Origin: Linepithema humile
Taxonomy: Eukaryota; Arthropoda; Insecta; Hymenoptera; Formicidae
DNA length: 64,000 nucleotides
Direction of reading: 5' to 3'
Assembly: GCF_040581485.1 (NCBI RefSeq)
Contig: NC_090132.1
Location: 1,189,001 to 1,253,000 of the forward strand
Positions 25,240 to 37,518 of the stretch are shown piece by piece (the first letter of the stretch is position 1; every line of letters begins with the position of its first letter). The position numbers and the translations under genes were made by a program. The notes under the pieces were generated by a model. It did not search any database. It was not told the DNA's origin and worked only from the letters and a program-made list of their open reading frames with translations.

Positions 25240-28200
25240 CTAGCAATTAGTAGCAATAGCGGCATAAAGCGGTGTTACGACATACAGAGCGTGAATGCAT
25301 CTATAGAAAAACGCATCATGCGAGTAAAATTATTCCAACCGGTGCTTCGAAACTCCCGTATGTATTTGCACGCATGTGATGGATATATGACCAATACATA
25401 GGACTGCAATTACTATAATGTTAATTAGAGTGCACGTAAGAGAAATGAAATTTCAACGATGCGCATCGTGTCGTGTTGATCCACCCGATGTATAAAAATA
25501 ATGAATATGTAGACAGATGAGCAGCATGAATATAATCCACACGAACATTCCACGAACATTCGGATCTATATTTACTGTAACAAATAGAGGTGATGAGAGA
25601 GAAACTAAGCAAGGAGAAAATTAAGTAGATGAAATTTCAAATTTATCGAAATCGAACATCAGGCATCAACGAATATGTTGGTCAGAATAGCTGTTTTTAT
25701 GCAACCACGCATAATGCTACGAGTCCGCGGTTTTTGCGGAAAAGGCAATTTATTTGTTATATTAACCAGACAGGCGATAAAACGTTATAACATTAAACAT
25801 TTATTAAAGAAAGTAGAGAGTAATGTTAAATTAGAATTATTCCACACCCTAATTTTTACGATTAGGCTTCATCGATATGCTCCATTTGTTTTACACACGT
25901 ACATATATATTTTCGTTATTTTTCAAATAGTTTTTATGGCAATTTTAGTTCAACACATGTTTATCATTAATCCATTTTTTCCATTAATTCTGACTTTATA
26001 TCAATCGTAAAAAATTTTATGCAATCATAAAATTGTAAATTATCTCAACATGAATGCGGAAATTATATTTTTAATACAATAGGACAAGTTAGAAAAAAGT
26101 ACGGCAATTAATTAAGATTCCTGCTGTCTCAAATTAATGATAATTTTACTTTCCAACAATTTTCCTATTGTATTTTAATTCAAAGAAAATAATTTTCATT
26201 GTATTTCCTCGTGTATTATTCTCAATAACGCATATGCTGCACGTTGCAACACACTAAGCGATAATAGAAATCATTGACATTGCGTTACGATGGCAAACTG
26301 CTCTGATTTTATTACCGCAATAATATATTAGCCGCACGCGTGAGCTGAATTAATAAAGTAAGTAGATTGTCACCAAGTGAATGAGGAAGCTTGCTTTTCA
26401 CTTGTGCCAGCTCCCACGATTCTTGCACGCCAGAAAGTGGAGAATAAGGCCTAAAAAGCATGCTGTTTTTTCTTCGACGAGTGTTTTGTATGCCACTGGG
26501 CCAATCGAGCATCCTCAATTCACTACTCGGAGTATGCACAGGGTTACAGCCTCCGAAGGTTACCGGCTATACCCATCCTAACATGGCATGAGGAATGTAA
26601 CTTCCGCACTTTAGTGCGGCTTAAAGCGGCGCCTGAAATTCCGTATACATCCACGCTGTTAATGCAAGGCATAATTCAAAGAGCCATTTCCTCTAAAACG
26701 ATTTTACATTACTATTTTATAGATCTTTTTATATTTGTTATAAATTTGATATTTTTTTTTTTATATCGTTTCTTTTCTCTCTTCTTGCTCAATAATGCTT
26801 ATTTTGAGCAATTATGTCGGATGATTTATTCGCAGTTATATAGCTGAATGAACTCTGATAAAACGCATTAATATAAATTCTCTGGTTTTACTATTGAAGC
26901 GTGTCAAATTTAATTTAACGCTTTTGCGAACGATCTGGTAATGAGCTAGGTCAGAACCCTCTGTGCGCGAATCGACAGCACCACCTGTTGTTGATCGTTG
27001 ACCTGAATCTAATAACAGGCAGAAACGTCTTGTTCTTGTCTAAAATATCTCTCGAGGAAATCGCTCATGACGGTTTAACCTATTGCCTCACTTTTATTAT
27101 TCCGGAAATCTGCGCTCTGCCGTAATCGGGCTTCTGCGTGTTACGCAAGTGTTTTTTTTTTTTTTTTTTCTAAATTATAAACTTCTTTTGGGTTAAGAAT
27201 CAACGATAAATAGATAATACGGAGCCTGTCTTACAATTGCCAATTTTATTCGCAAGAAATCGCATTGTGCGTATGATCTACTAGCAGCACGGGCTGTATT
27301 CTTCCGGCGCACTTCCGCAGATTACTCACTGAGAGATGAATGGGGTAATTGATGCGATGTCATTAAGATAAGTGTCCCCGCTGAAACGTCCTACTTGTCT
27401 ACTTTTGCGAACAATCGAAAGTTCGTCGTCTTTGTGACTCGAGATTTCAACGATACCGAAGATAACGAAAAATAATTGAGCCCGACCGGAGCAACTGTGC
27501 GTAGGCCCATTGCGGCGGAATCCATTTCTCGCGCCGTTCGTGAGAAGATAACTGCGCGCGTTCAGCAAATGTGGCACGAGCATTAATACAGTTAAACTCC
27601 GTCTGTGTAGGACCGTGGCACTGACTATGGGATAATCGCGAAGTAGGTAACAGCATGGAGGATGCATCGCTGGCTGTTGTCGCATTAGAGATGCGCTAAC
27701 CTCGATCGAGTGTGTCGACGGTGTACCGCGTGCTCAGCTTCACGCTCTTAACGAACCATGATAGAACAAGAAAATAGAATACATTGGGCCCGATTCATGT
27801 TGTGGGTCCACATGTTTAATTCCTGCGAAACTAAGCAATGTGATTTTATGCACGAAGGGTGCGTCGGAATTTTTCCACCTCTGCAGTTTGTGTAAAGAAA
27901 AACAAGATAAAAATATACAGAGCGCTTGTTCACATTTAATGACAGTCTTTTCAAGTAGTTACTTTGTAGAAAAATCCAGCTAGAACTTGAATTTTTCTTA
28001 GAATTTACGACTTCAACGTAATTTATCTTCTGATAATCGCAAATCGGTATGAAAACGTCTAGTTGAATCTCTTGATGTAATCATAATCACGCACAGCATG
28101 TGTTAAGATTAAACTGCAGTTGAGTAAATTAGCTAATTACATGCTAGCAGAGATAGCTGAGCATTCCATTCGTAATATCAGTCCGTTCGCCAGTAATTTC

Positions 28201-29421
28201 CGCTCGTATCTCTATTGCGCCGAAAACGAACGCCAACTGGTTTATGTATGATACGTGCTCTGAGGGATGCAATGTGTTACGTATGTAATCAAAGCGCAAT
28301 TTATGTAAAAGTGATGCGCTGTGTAATTGTAAATTTACTGTTGCGCAACAAAGCAGTACCATATCCGAGGTCGGATACTCCACCAACCATGCTACTGTTT
28401 CATTCGTCTCGCTTCACGCACTTAACAATGAATAAATTTGGAATAAAACGCATCTGTTCGTTAAAGTTATCTAACTGAAAGAATAAATAGTAAAACATAA
28501 ATTTGCATTTATTTTCACGGTTTCCATATTTATGTGGACTTATCGTTACTTTTTGGTCCCGACAATTAACGCCGGATGAGAAAAAAAAGTCGATCGGCTG
28601 AAGAGCGGCTCGAGATGCAATTGGCTTATGTTCAACATCAATATGAAAACATTATCGGTCCATTGTTCGTATAGAACATCGCGTAATGAGAATGATCCAC
28701 CGACGCGGGGGAAAGTAGATCATCCATCCGATAATCCTCACCCAATCCGCGCCGTAGGAAAACCCACGAGAGAGGAAGGTCACGGGCTGTCCGCAACCTG
28801 GAACCAGTTTCTAGCATCCCCACGTTATGCTAGGGTCAGCGAGATCACGGTGCCAGGTACGCTGCCAATGCAAACAGCGGCACTCCCCCTCTGGTCTCGC
28901 GTCTCACAAGCGCGCTGCCTCTCCTCCCGCGCGAGATACGAATCTCTGATGCGGTCGCACACTGTGATGTCGCACGGGAGATGCGCGTACCTACACACAC
29001 ACATGTTGCATTCTTCTGGGTATGTAGCCGTCGTAGCGGCGAAATTTAATGAACGAATCGCTTGGAGGCCGTTCAAGCGATGTCTCGATCTCAAGACGCG
29101 AGTGGGTCTCTGTGTCAGGAAGGGTCACATGCTCTCCGCGCGCGCGCGCGCGCGCGCGCTCTCGCGCGGCTATGAGAATTTTTACCTCGGCCCTCCGTCC
29201 CGCCGCGATGTGGCAGCTGTCTAGCGCGCCGAAAGAGAAAGAGGAGGATGAAAGGACGAGAGGAGCGACGACGAGGAGGAAGAAGAGATAGAGGAGAATT
29301 ATCTGCACTCATACACGTAAGGTCGCGTCGTCACGTGCGCCGGCACATTCGTCTGTTTATACGAGAGATACCTCACCCCCTTCGCGAAGGATGGCATCTA
29401 GGAGGACGGCTTCCTCGCTGG
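25240..29421. other. E-F spacer, no gene recognised
   Basis: About 4.2 kb between the divergent E and F promoters. It is mostly AT-rich to 28500, then CpG-rich (28600-29420) with a (GC)n run around 29138-29158. It includes a 17-nt poly-T near 27150-27169 and a small hairpin CCGCACTTTAGTGCGG near 26605. Open frames at 25675-26010 (111 codons) and 28628-29224 (198 codons) show no recognisable protein features. Likely holds shared regulatory DNA for the E/F divergent pair. Confidence 0.5.
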
Positions 29422-29458
29422 TATATATCGGCCTGCGGACTTGGTCCTGTTGCCAGTT
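29422..29458 (+). promoter_or_regulatory. TATA/Inr core promoter of gene F
   Basis: TATATAT at 29422-29428 and CCAGTT with A at 29455, 33 nt apart. The 5'UTR is about 180 nt. Confidence 0.65.
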
Positions 29459-29636
29459 CTCTCTAGTCGAGGATCATCCAGCTCGTCGTGGGTGCGCGCG
29501 ACATTTTCGTACCTTCGACTAGTCACTTCGTATCTCGAGCCGCGTATTTCGCGTGAAGAAACGAGGTGTCTGTGATTTAATCCCCGAATTTTGTCCGATC
29601 GAGTGCCCGAGAGACGGAAAGCCATCCGCATCCAGG

Positions 29637-30419
29637 ATGTCGGCGATTAAGAATTTGTCCAAGTGTGTGCTGCTATCGTTAGTCTGCAGTGCAATTGTCT
29701 GCGCCGACGAGGACGGCGGATTCCTCGATCGAGGATATCGTGCCCTGTACCGCGTCTACGAGGAGTGCGAGCACCGCAACATGGCCGTGTCGCCGTGCTT
29801 GAAGAAGAAGGCGATCGCTTTCTTCGAGAGGCTCGGTCGAATACAGACGCTGCCGGTCAGCGACAATCTCGAGCTGGTCAAAGTCGCGTCTGTGCCGGAG
29901 AACAGCTCGAAGAGCACAGTCTCCGATCTGGAGAAGACCCTGGCGAGGACTAGCGGCAGTGCCACGGACGAGATCCTCAACGAAATTCTGTTCGAGCGCG
30001 TGGCCGCGCTGATGAACAGTTTCAATGTGCAAATCAGCTTGCCGAAAACAACCTCCGGCGAGCTGAAACGCAGCGTCGAGGAGGGCCGCGGCAAGATGAA
30101 GAAGATGATGGGCATGATGATGATGGGGATGGCGATGAAACTCGCCGCGCTGGTCCCCATCGCTATGGGCGTGCTCTTCTTGCTCGCCGGCAAGGCGCTC
30201 ATCATCAGCAAGATCGCCTTGGTGCTGTCGCTCATCATCGGATTGAAGAAGCTGCTGAGCCAAAAGAATAACGACCACGGTCACGGCGGCTGGCAGCAGG
30301 GCGGAGGCGGATGGGACAGGAGTTTGAAGGCAGACGTGAGCGCGCCTGTTCCGTCGATGACGGATGCCGATCGTGAGTATGCTCAGACCCTGGCGTACAG
30401 CGCGCGGCAGAAGCGTTAA
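29637..30419 (+). CDS. Osiris family protein, gene F (intronless)
   Basis: Single-exon CDS of 260 aa. The ATG at 29637 is the first in-frame ATG and precedes a signal peptide (SKCVLLSLVCSAIVCA, ending about residue 23). A CX9C pair (CEHRNMAVSPC) is followed by LKKKAIAFFERLGRIQTLPV and DNLELVKVAS, a canonical DUF1676 run. At residue 150 the basic patch EEGRGKMKKMM starts without the intron present in every other copy. A Met-rich lead-in is followed by ALVPIAMGVLFLLAGKALI and SKIALVLSLIIGLKKLL. The tail is Gly/Trp-rich (GGWQQGGGGWDRS) and ends with AQTLAYSARQKR, a good match to the family's AQxLAY motif. GC-rich third positions make it one of the least AT-biased members. The signal AATAAA lies at 30739. 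Confidence 0.95.
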   Translation: MSAIKNLSKCVLLSLVCSAIVCADEDGGFLDRGYRALYRVYEECEHRNMAVSPCLKKKAIAFFERLGRIQTLPVSDNLELVKVASVPENSSKSTVSDLEKTLARTSGSATDEILNEILFERVAALMNSFNVQISLPKTTSGELKRSVEEGRGKMKKMMGMMMMGMAMKLAALVPIAMGVLFLLAGKALIISKIALVLSLIIGLKKLLSQKNNDHGHGGWQQGGGGWDRSLKADVSAPVPSMTDADREYAQTLAYSARQKR

Positions 30420-30738
30420 GCAATTAGCGGTCGTGTGAACGGAAGCAACGGGAGATCTTCAGGTATTGGGGAAGGGAGCAACGCCTGTATCCGAAGGAGA
30501 CCGATAACACGCGATATTAGAGACAGTTCGAGACATCGAAATAGATTTAATCATTTTAACGAATTTTAAACACAGATTTCACGCTCCGATGTATGTATGA
30601 TTCGCAAAATGTTACGCAAATATTATCACTCATGCGTATTATATAAATTATGAGGAAAGAAGGATGTAAAAATGGACATTTCGTATCGATGATGTTAATA
30701 TTGTAGCAAAAAAAAGTGAAAACAAAATTTGTAGAAAT

Positions 30739-30744
30739 AATAAA
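30739..30744 (+). terminator. Poly-A signal of gene F
   Basis: AATAAA about 320 nt after the stop, followed by a (CT)n tract. Confidence 0.5.
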
Positions 30745-30758
30745 GATAAGAAAGAAAT

Positions 30759-30786
30759 CTCTCTCTCTCTCTCTCTCTCTTTCTCT
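30759..30786. repeat. (CT)n microsatellite
   Basis: About 13 CT units just beyond the F poly-A signal. Confidence 0.9.
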
Positions 30787-30789
30787 CGA

Positions 30790-31885
30790 GTGGGCGAACT
30801 GTCTTGTACGTGTAAATTTTTTCTCAAAGTCTGATCGTCTCGTGAAAGATTGTTGATATGAAAATAATCGTAGAATTTTTGGCTGAAATAAACGATTTCA
30901 TTTGATGCAACGAGATTAACTTTTTGTAAAGTATGGAAAAATGTATTCACTGCTGGTCCACGATATTGTGGCGATTTTCCGTTAACAGCTGCGTCGAGCG
31001 AACATAAAACAAAAAGAATTGCACAACAGATGTTTATATCTCCACTGCCGGCTGCTCCGAGAAATAATCCAGCGAAATGATAGCGAGAGAGTAATTTTCA
31101 CGCACGCAAGTTTCTAACGGTGCCGGTCTGCAGCTATTTGTATCAGCAATCGGAAACGCGATCAGTCTCGAAGTCGGGCAAAAAGATGGTAAGCTTTATC
31201 GTTATTTATTAGCCGAATTTGCAGTCGTTTCTCAGCACATGACACAATTATATTTATTTATCATACCGTCGCGTGTGGGCGGCGAGATATTTATTTTGCG
31301 ATAGATTAATAAAATAACCTTTAGTTTGGAATGTGTAGCTTTGCGACAAGTACTTACACGAGTATCTGTATCAACTAAAATCGAGTGTTCAGTAGAATAA
31401 GACTAAAAACATTTGAATATTACAAGCGTAGCGAGTAAGCATGTACTAATTACATCACCTGCCAATATTTATTATAATAACTCATATATTTATATTTATA
31501 TACATATTACATTTTTTTTTTTAAGAAACAGTTCAACTTCATTTCGTAATTATAAAATATGCGAATTCAGGTGTTTTCGACCTCTAAACACATTTGGCTT
31601 AATGTACCGTGTTAATAAAGTGCACACTTGGCGACTGCGACGCATTCTACGAGATGTATACAAGGTATATACGTTTTGACCCGAGAAGCGATTATAAATT
31701 CGGCCGTAAGTGTTACTTTGTGCACACAGGCGTTCATACTTTCTCAAGAATAACAGCGTTATTAGTTTAACACAAGTTTAATCTGATTGTAAATTATTAC
31801 GAAATAAAGTCATGTAATTCTCTCACTTCTTTGTGTACTCTGATGCGTTCTCTCCCTCCGAAAATCCCGAACACGGACTTTGCCG
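30790..31885. other. F-G tail-to-tail spacer
   Basis: About 1.1 kb between the convergent ends of F and G, of mixed composition. No gene recognised. Confidence 0.5.
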
Positions 31886-32847
31886 TTAGTGTCCTTTTAA
31901 TCCAAGAACAGCGGCGAATAAAGCGAAGAAGAATCCCGCGAGAAGCGTCGTTCCTTTGAGGAGGATCAAACCTCCGAGCAGCGTCGGTATTAGAGCAACA
32001 AATTTCAGCTTGTACGCCATTAGTAACGCCATCATCGTACGGTCCATCCTCCGTTTCCGACCGCGCGGTCGATCTACAAATTTTCACGATTAAAAGTCTT
32101 TGTATTTTTGGCAACGAAATTTCAATTATAAAGCACTGAATTATTTAACGGAATACGTAATATTACCTACCGTTTTATGTATATTACAAATTTACACATT
32201 TAATGAGAATGTAATGTACGATTTACTAACAATAATTAAATATTTCTCATAACAATTAAAATAACTAGAGAATTTATACCAAGCATAAACGACATTAGCA
32301 CGCATATCAAACGGCGCTGGAGTTGTACGATACGACTCATTAGCGTATTAGAAATACACTGTGGTACCGAAATAAAATATTTGGCGTATCATATTTCATA
32401 GAAGACGTTATGATGCGAAGCAGGCCGTTATACAACGGTATTGTTCATTACATTTCATCAAAACGACAATTCAAACGTAATGCTTGCTATTACTTTTTTT
32501 TCGTGTCTGTATAATATTTTATAGCGCTTGCCTTATGAGATAAAAGCGCGTCTGCCGTTGAACATTACGACGCTACGTTCGATTTAGTTACCTCGTTCTT
32601 CCACTCCAATCTTGGAATGTGCACTGTGTTCATCCTGAATGTGCATCTTAGTCAGCTGGTCTTTGGCAATGCTACTGTTGGCTGAAGAAACAAGATTCTC
32701 AAACGTAACGTTAACGTACGTATGCCTTAGGACCTTCTTGTCGGAAGTGACGGCTCTCTCTTCCTGTGGCGATTTCGAGTGCTCCATCGCGCGGCTGACG
32801 CAGTTCAGGATCAGCAGAATCGTGAGCAGACTGACTCTCGACAACAT
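31886..32847 (-). CDS. Minimal Osiris-like protein, gene G
   Basis: Minus-strand gene with exons 32847-32592 and 32073-31886, joined in phase 1 (CGA G^AT CGA), giving 147 aa, the shortest in the cluster. The ATG at 32847 opens a signal peptide (MLSRVSLLTILLILNCVSRA). The rest of exon 1 is polar, has two N-glycosylation sequons (NVT, NSS) and no Cys pair, so the DUF1676 core is reduced or lost. Exon 2 begins with the basic patch RPRGRKRR and the hydrophobic segment (about 95-145) with KLKFVALIPTLLGGLILLKG and FFALFAAVLGLKGH, then stops. The usual His/Gly/LAY tail is absent. Membership rests on the intron phase/position, basic patch, hydrophobic exon and genomic position. Confidence 0.82.
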
Positions 32848-33352
32848 CTTTCCTCGCGAAGAACGGACTCGCGCCGGAAAATCACTGATGAAATCCACCT
32901 CGCGATTTGTCCACGATCTTCGCTCTACCGGAGCCCTATTTCATCGTCGAGGCATCGTTGCGCACTGGCGATGGCAAGTCCGGGTCACGGCGAACGTTTT
33001 CTCGAAACGCATAAACATGGACGGGACGAGCACTTTTTTTTATTTCCTGGATCGACGGTGGTTCACGAGAGATAAGCCGCCACGGCTGTCACGTCATACC
33101 TTCTATATCGCTCGTGTCCGCCTTTTGTTACTGTCGTCGTACTCCGAATGCGGGATCCGCAAGAATCGCTACCTGCGGGTAGTGCACAGTTTCAGGACGA
33201 GTGCGAACGGCTCAGGACGAGGAAATGAACGGTGCAACGAGCAACCGCGTACTAACCAATCCGCCGTTGATTCCTCGACGACAAACCGACCGGACGGCGC
33301 GGATACCACGTCGGGCACGCTTCAGTTGCCGGGAAAATCGGCAGTCCGTGAA

Positions 33353-33387
33353 AAATGAGCTCCGACCGGCGAGGCAGCGATATATAC
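33353..33387 (-). promoter_or_regulatory. TATA/Inr core promoter of gene G
   Basis: Minus-strand TATATAT starts at 33386 and TCATTT has its A at 33356, exactly 30 nt apart. The ATG of gene G is about 510 nt downstream in CpG-rich DNA, so the 5'UTR is long or spliced. Confidence 0.5.
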
Positions 33388-33389
33388 GT

Positions 33390-36300
33390 ACGCGGTAAAC
33401 ACTATGATCCAAATTGTCAGTACCGATATATGTGTCAAGTTCATATCGCAGAACGGTACGCGGACGGCACTGTCGCAGATAAAGAGGCTCCCGCGGGCTT
33501 CCCGCCGCGCAAGAGAAAGGGAGTGGTGGCCTTTGCACGCGAACGAGCGCGTCGCAGGGAGGAAATCGTCTTGCAGGACACGACGCCGTCGTATCGCGAC
33601 GGACGCGAATTTTTTTTCAGTTACGCCGCGCAGACATTCGTGCCGAAGATAACTCGATGAATCTTCGCGACGAGAATGCTTCGTGTTTCGTTTAATCGCT
33701 GCGATCTCCGTCGAGCGATTTTTATCTCGAGAAAAGGAAGTTTGTAAACCTGCCAGATTTGATTCTTGATTATGATAAAACGTTTCTGTCTTTATATGTT
33801 TTCATGCTAGATGATTTTGGGTTACTTACAAATTAGTTTAGAAATTTTATAATGTCATTAAAATTTATCATTCAGATTATCAGATTATTTTAGAAAATAA
33901 TCAGCATCTTTTATTTGGATAAAAAGTAACCCAATTATTTCTAAATTAGTGGAACATTAAATACACAAAAGTACATCTAAATTTTGTTCAAAGGTCATTT
34001 AATTTACACTGCTAAATAAAAAAATCTGCCTGAACGTTAAAGTAACCGTTATTCTTTTTAGTCTGAGATATTTGCTAATTGATATCCGGTCTGGGAAAAA
34101 CTATATTGTTCTGCTTCACTTTTCTTGTTTCACTCCACCAGTTTCTCAATTCTGGTACAACACGAAAGACATTTCTAAAATAGAGATATTGATTGCCTTT
34201 TTCGTCGGAGCATCCTGCGCTCTTAACAGAGCATCGCGGACTGCACTACATCCTACATTCTGCTACATATTTATCCGAGCCATCTAAAATACTCGAGGCA
34301 CGTGGTTACGCCTAAGTGCACAGTAGAATCCTGCATACTGCCGTAATAGCCGTCAGTACGCGAGCATCTTGTTTGTACCCGCGGGATAAGAAATTAGAAA
34401 TCTACGTACACAACGCGTATACAACGCGTGGAGATCGCAAATGATGATCGCTGTTGCTTCCGACAGGATCCATTTTTCTAGTTACGCCCAACAAACACGC
34501 CGGGCCGCTAATAATCCGCGGCGGCTTTAAATGATCCTTGCAGCTTGTGGATATTCTCTTGTTGCATTTAATGCGCGCCAGATGCGTATATAGGTATATA
34601 GGTTCGGAAATATTTATAGACACTTATACGGTCACTTTCCATTCACGATATCCCGAGATAATGCAATATTTCGACGTAATGAGGACATTAATGTGCACGT
34701 CAAGTAGTTTAATGGATTCTCTACTTCTTTTTAACGACAGAATCGAGAGCATCTGAAGATAACGTTATAAGATGCTTCATAAAATGCTCTATAAGATAAC
34801 AGCATTGTGTGCGTAAATTCAAACAAAACGGTGACAATAACTGCGCCATTTGTCGAGGGGCGAGTATTTATGATTAACATGTCCGATAAACAAATTACTT
34901 GACATCGAAATCAACGCTGTAAAATCAATTCACTTGGCATTTGCATGATAGACATATGATAATGCGCTTCGAGTCTTGCTAAGTTGCGAAAAAAAAAAAA
35001 TGGTGAAATCATAATTGCTGTGCATAATTAAGACGGAACGTTTGAAATGTGGATAAGATGTTCGTGCATAAGATTGATGAGACAAAGTGTTGTACGGCAT
35101 GAAACATTCCAATTTTATCGAGTTATTAATAGCACGTTGTAAAGCGTTTTCCAGCAATCATCACGTTCGCTCTGATCTTATCTGCTCTAAAAATCACGCG
35201 TCACACGAACCATGTTGAACAAATTGATGTTTAACAGCCATTATCACATATACTCTCTCTGCGACTTTCTTCATTCTCGCATAATCTCACACGTCGAGAG
35301 CCATTTCACGATTAATAAACCCATTTACAATCGTAGGAAATCTGCACGCACTGATTACGAACAGTTATTTCGAAATTATCCTTTTGGCTGCATTGTTTCT
35401 AATTTTGCCTCGTGAATAAAGAATATCAATCCATCGAAAAAAAGTAGAGTGTTTTTTCATACGTTATTAGCTGCGCACAATGTTTATCGCCCTTGAAGCC
35501 ATCGGAATAGCTATTTGGAGGCGAATCATACCACATATAACGCATTAGTCGAGTCCTTCGTGTATGAAAAACGGCAACCTACATATCGGTACAGTAGTTT
35601 TATTCATGTGCCTGGATGTATTACTTCGGATTCTCGGAAAGGAAGTAAGGGATAATTTGACTTTCCTTCACAAACTTGAATCCTAAATGACAAATGGATG
35701 CTCTCCGCGACGAGCAGAGAGGACACCGGAAGATAAAATGAAGACAAGTGCGTTGTTGGCTTTTCGTTACGCCTGTTAAATCACTATTGTTGTATTACCG
35801 TTATTTTTCAACGGCTATGGGTCAACGATAGATTTTTATATTAATCCTTAATTGCAATTTTATGACCGATAAAATATAACCATACTTATATATTGCAATT
35901 ATAATTAATCATAATTATTATAAATATTAAAGTGAATCCGGTTGCAATTATTAATTGCCATTTTCTTAAGATAATAAAAAATGACACAGTTGTTTCTCGC
36001 GATGGATAAAATAATCTCTTTGATATGTCGATAGACAATAATTATTGCAAATTTTACGAATAGAATAAATATCATCCGTCAAACTTACTCACCTGGAACT
36101 ATTATTACTGTTATTACTGTTTACTAGCTACAGTCCTAATTTTGATGAATAGCAGAGTTCGCAAAGGCGAAGTCTGTCATTAGCAATAAAACATTTTTGT
36201 TCGTAAGTTTTTTTTTATATGTATAACGGTATAAAATTATAAAAGATACTTAGCGGCATCACAAATTGGTACACGTATAAAAGACTAAAAATATTTTTCT

Positions 36301-37339
36301 TTTTGTTAGACAAAAAGTTATGTTCTCACACGCAATTTATAGGTGAGTCTGAATGCAGATTAATAACACTTTTTCTGTGTATAATCGAAATTATTTTTTA
36401 AAGAATATCGACTATATTAAAATTTATAAATAAATTTATTCAATAAGTATAATTTATATGATAAATATATTTAATAAAATCAAAAAATCTATTTAATAAA
36501 GTTTGACACCAATTATATTGACTCCAATGACATTTCAATTGTTAAAATTAGTACAAGAAGGCTTCTTTTTACCACTTCGATTTATCGCGCTCAAGCATGC
36601 AGCATTATTTTCTACTAATGCTATTCTTTTGATAAAAAGCGCATTGCTGAATAATGAGTACGGAAACACATCTTTCGTTTTGCAATCATTATCCACTAAT
36701 TGAAACATTCTAAAAACAAGCAGATTTTCTGTTACAATGAATGATGAGCATTGAAATTACATAGAACGCATAATAAATAAAAAATACTAATCTTTATTAA
36801 AATTTTCTAATACGGAAGATGATTTATTAAAGTTCCTTGATTGTATTTTGTGCAATTTCTGTATTTCATGCAATCCCAATTCCCTGATTGTGCTCTGTAA
36901 TTTTTTTAAATTGGCTATCGATTATTCGAACAATAGATAATACAACTGACTCGATTTGAAATTCGCTTTTGGAACGGCGCAACTTAATTGGCATTAATCC
37001 TGGTTTACTTTTCAACGATAAACAAGCCGTAGGTCGCTTTGATTGAAAGCGCATCTTCACGGCGCAACTGCTCAAGTGTGAAACGAACTCAATTGATAAA
37101 TAAACGTTTCACAACGGAGGACAATGACGACGACGACGTCATTTGACGGAGAAAACGATCCACTTACCCCGGTCGAAATGTACCAAGGAAAATCCTTCGT
37201 TCTCGAGAATCGAGTCAGCGCATCCAATGATCGAGCTAGACTAGCTCGGGAGGTACGGGACTGGACGTTGGATCCTTCGTCACGCATCAGTACCAAGTTA
37301 GATGGGTAGCCTCCTCCTCTGAGCTTTTCACGGTCCCGG
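33390..37339. other. G-H spacer
   Basis: About 3.9 kb between the divergent G and H promoters. It is CpG-rich to about 33720, then mostly AT-rich. Two related segments around 33820-33860 and 33915-33950 (GGGTTACTT and TTAGAAAT elements in opposite orientation) suggest a decayed inverted repeat. A possible degenerate Osiris-like exon lies at 36557-36703 and is listed separately. Otherwise no gene recognised. Confidence 0.45.
36557..36703 (+). pseudogene. Possible degenerate Osiris hydrophobic exon
   Basis: After an acceptor-like AAAATTAG the frame reads VQEGFFLPLRF, then IALKHAALFSTNAILLIKSA, and stops 16 codons after that run. The acceptor permits the family's phase 1, an EG pair sits near the junction, and the hydrophobic run has Lys residues spaced roughly as in real copies (compare ILIKSILLP in gene H). 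There is no basic patch and no convincing upstream signal-peptide exon. It may be a decayed copy or chance AT-rich sequence. Confidence 0.2.
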
Positions 37340-37378
37340 TATATAAACTAATGGCCCGGGCTAGCATGAATGTCAGTT
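37340..37378 (+). promoter_or_regulatory. TATA/Inr core promoter of gene H
   Basis: TATATAAA at 37340-37347 and TCAGTT with A at 37375, 35 nt apart. The 5'UTR is about 144 nt and contains an out-of-frame ATG at 37509, ten nt before the CDS start. Confidence 0.6.
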
Positions 37379-37518
37379 AACATTTTATTGTCGAGCAGGT
37401 CGGTTTGAGAAAACGAAATACGTGCGCACTTCTGTTCTCGATAGAAGAAGAAAAAGTGATCGTAGAGTGTGCTATAAAAAGGCATATGAGACAACAAAAG
37501 GACTCCAGATGCTAGAAG

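Noticed and set aside
25675..26010. 111-codon frame in AT-rich DNA
   Set aside because: No signal peptide, basic patch or Osiris-like hydrophobic pattern; no splice context.
26300..26660. GC-richer block with hairpin CCGCACTTTAGTGCGG, considered as a structured RNA gene
   Set aside because: No tRNA or snRNA consensus boxes found; the single short hairpin is not enough.
28628..29224. 198-codon open frame on the + strand
   Set aside because: Lies in CpG-rich DNA where stops are rare, includes a GC dinucleotide run read as Ala/Arg, has no recognisable domain or signal peptide, and sits just upstream of the gene F promoter.
29679..30284. 201-codon antisense frame
   Set aside because: Mirror of the GC-rich gene F coding sequence; composition is an antisense His/Gln/Asp artefact.
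32639..33358. 239-codon open frame on the + strand
   Set aside because: Antisense shadow of gene G exon 1 and its CpG-rich 5' region; the G model has signal peptide, correct phase and hydrophobic exon.
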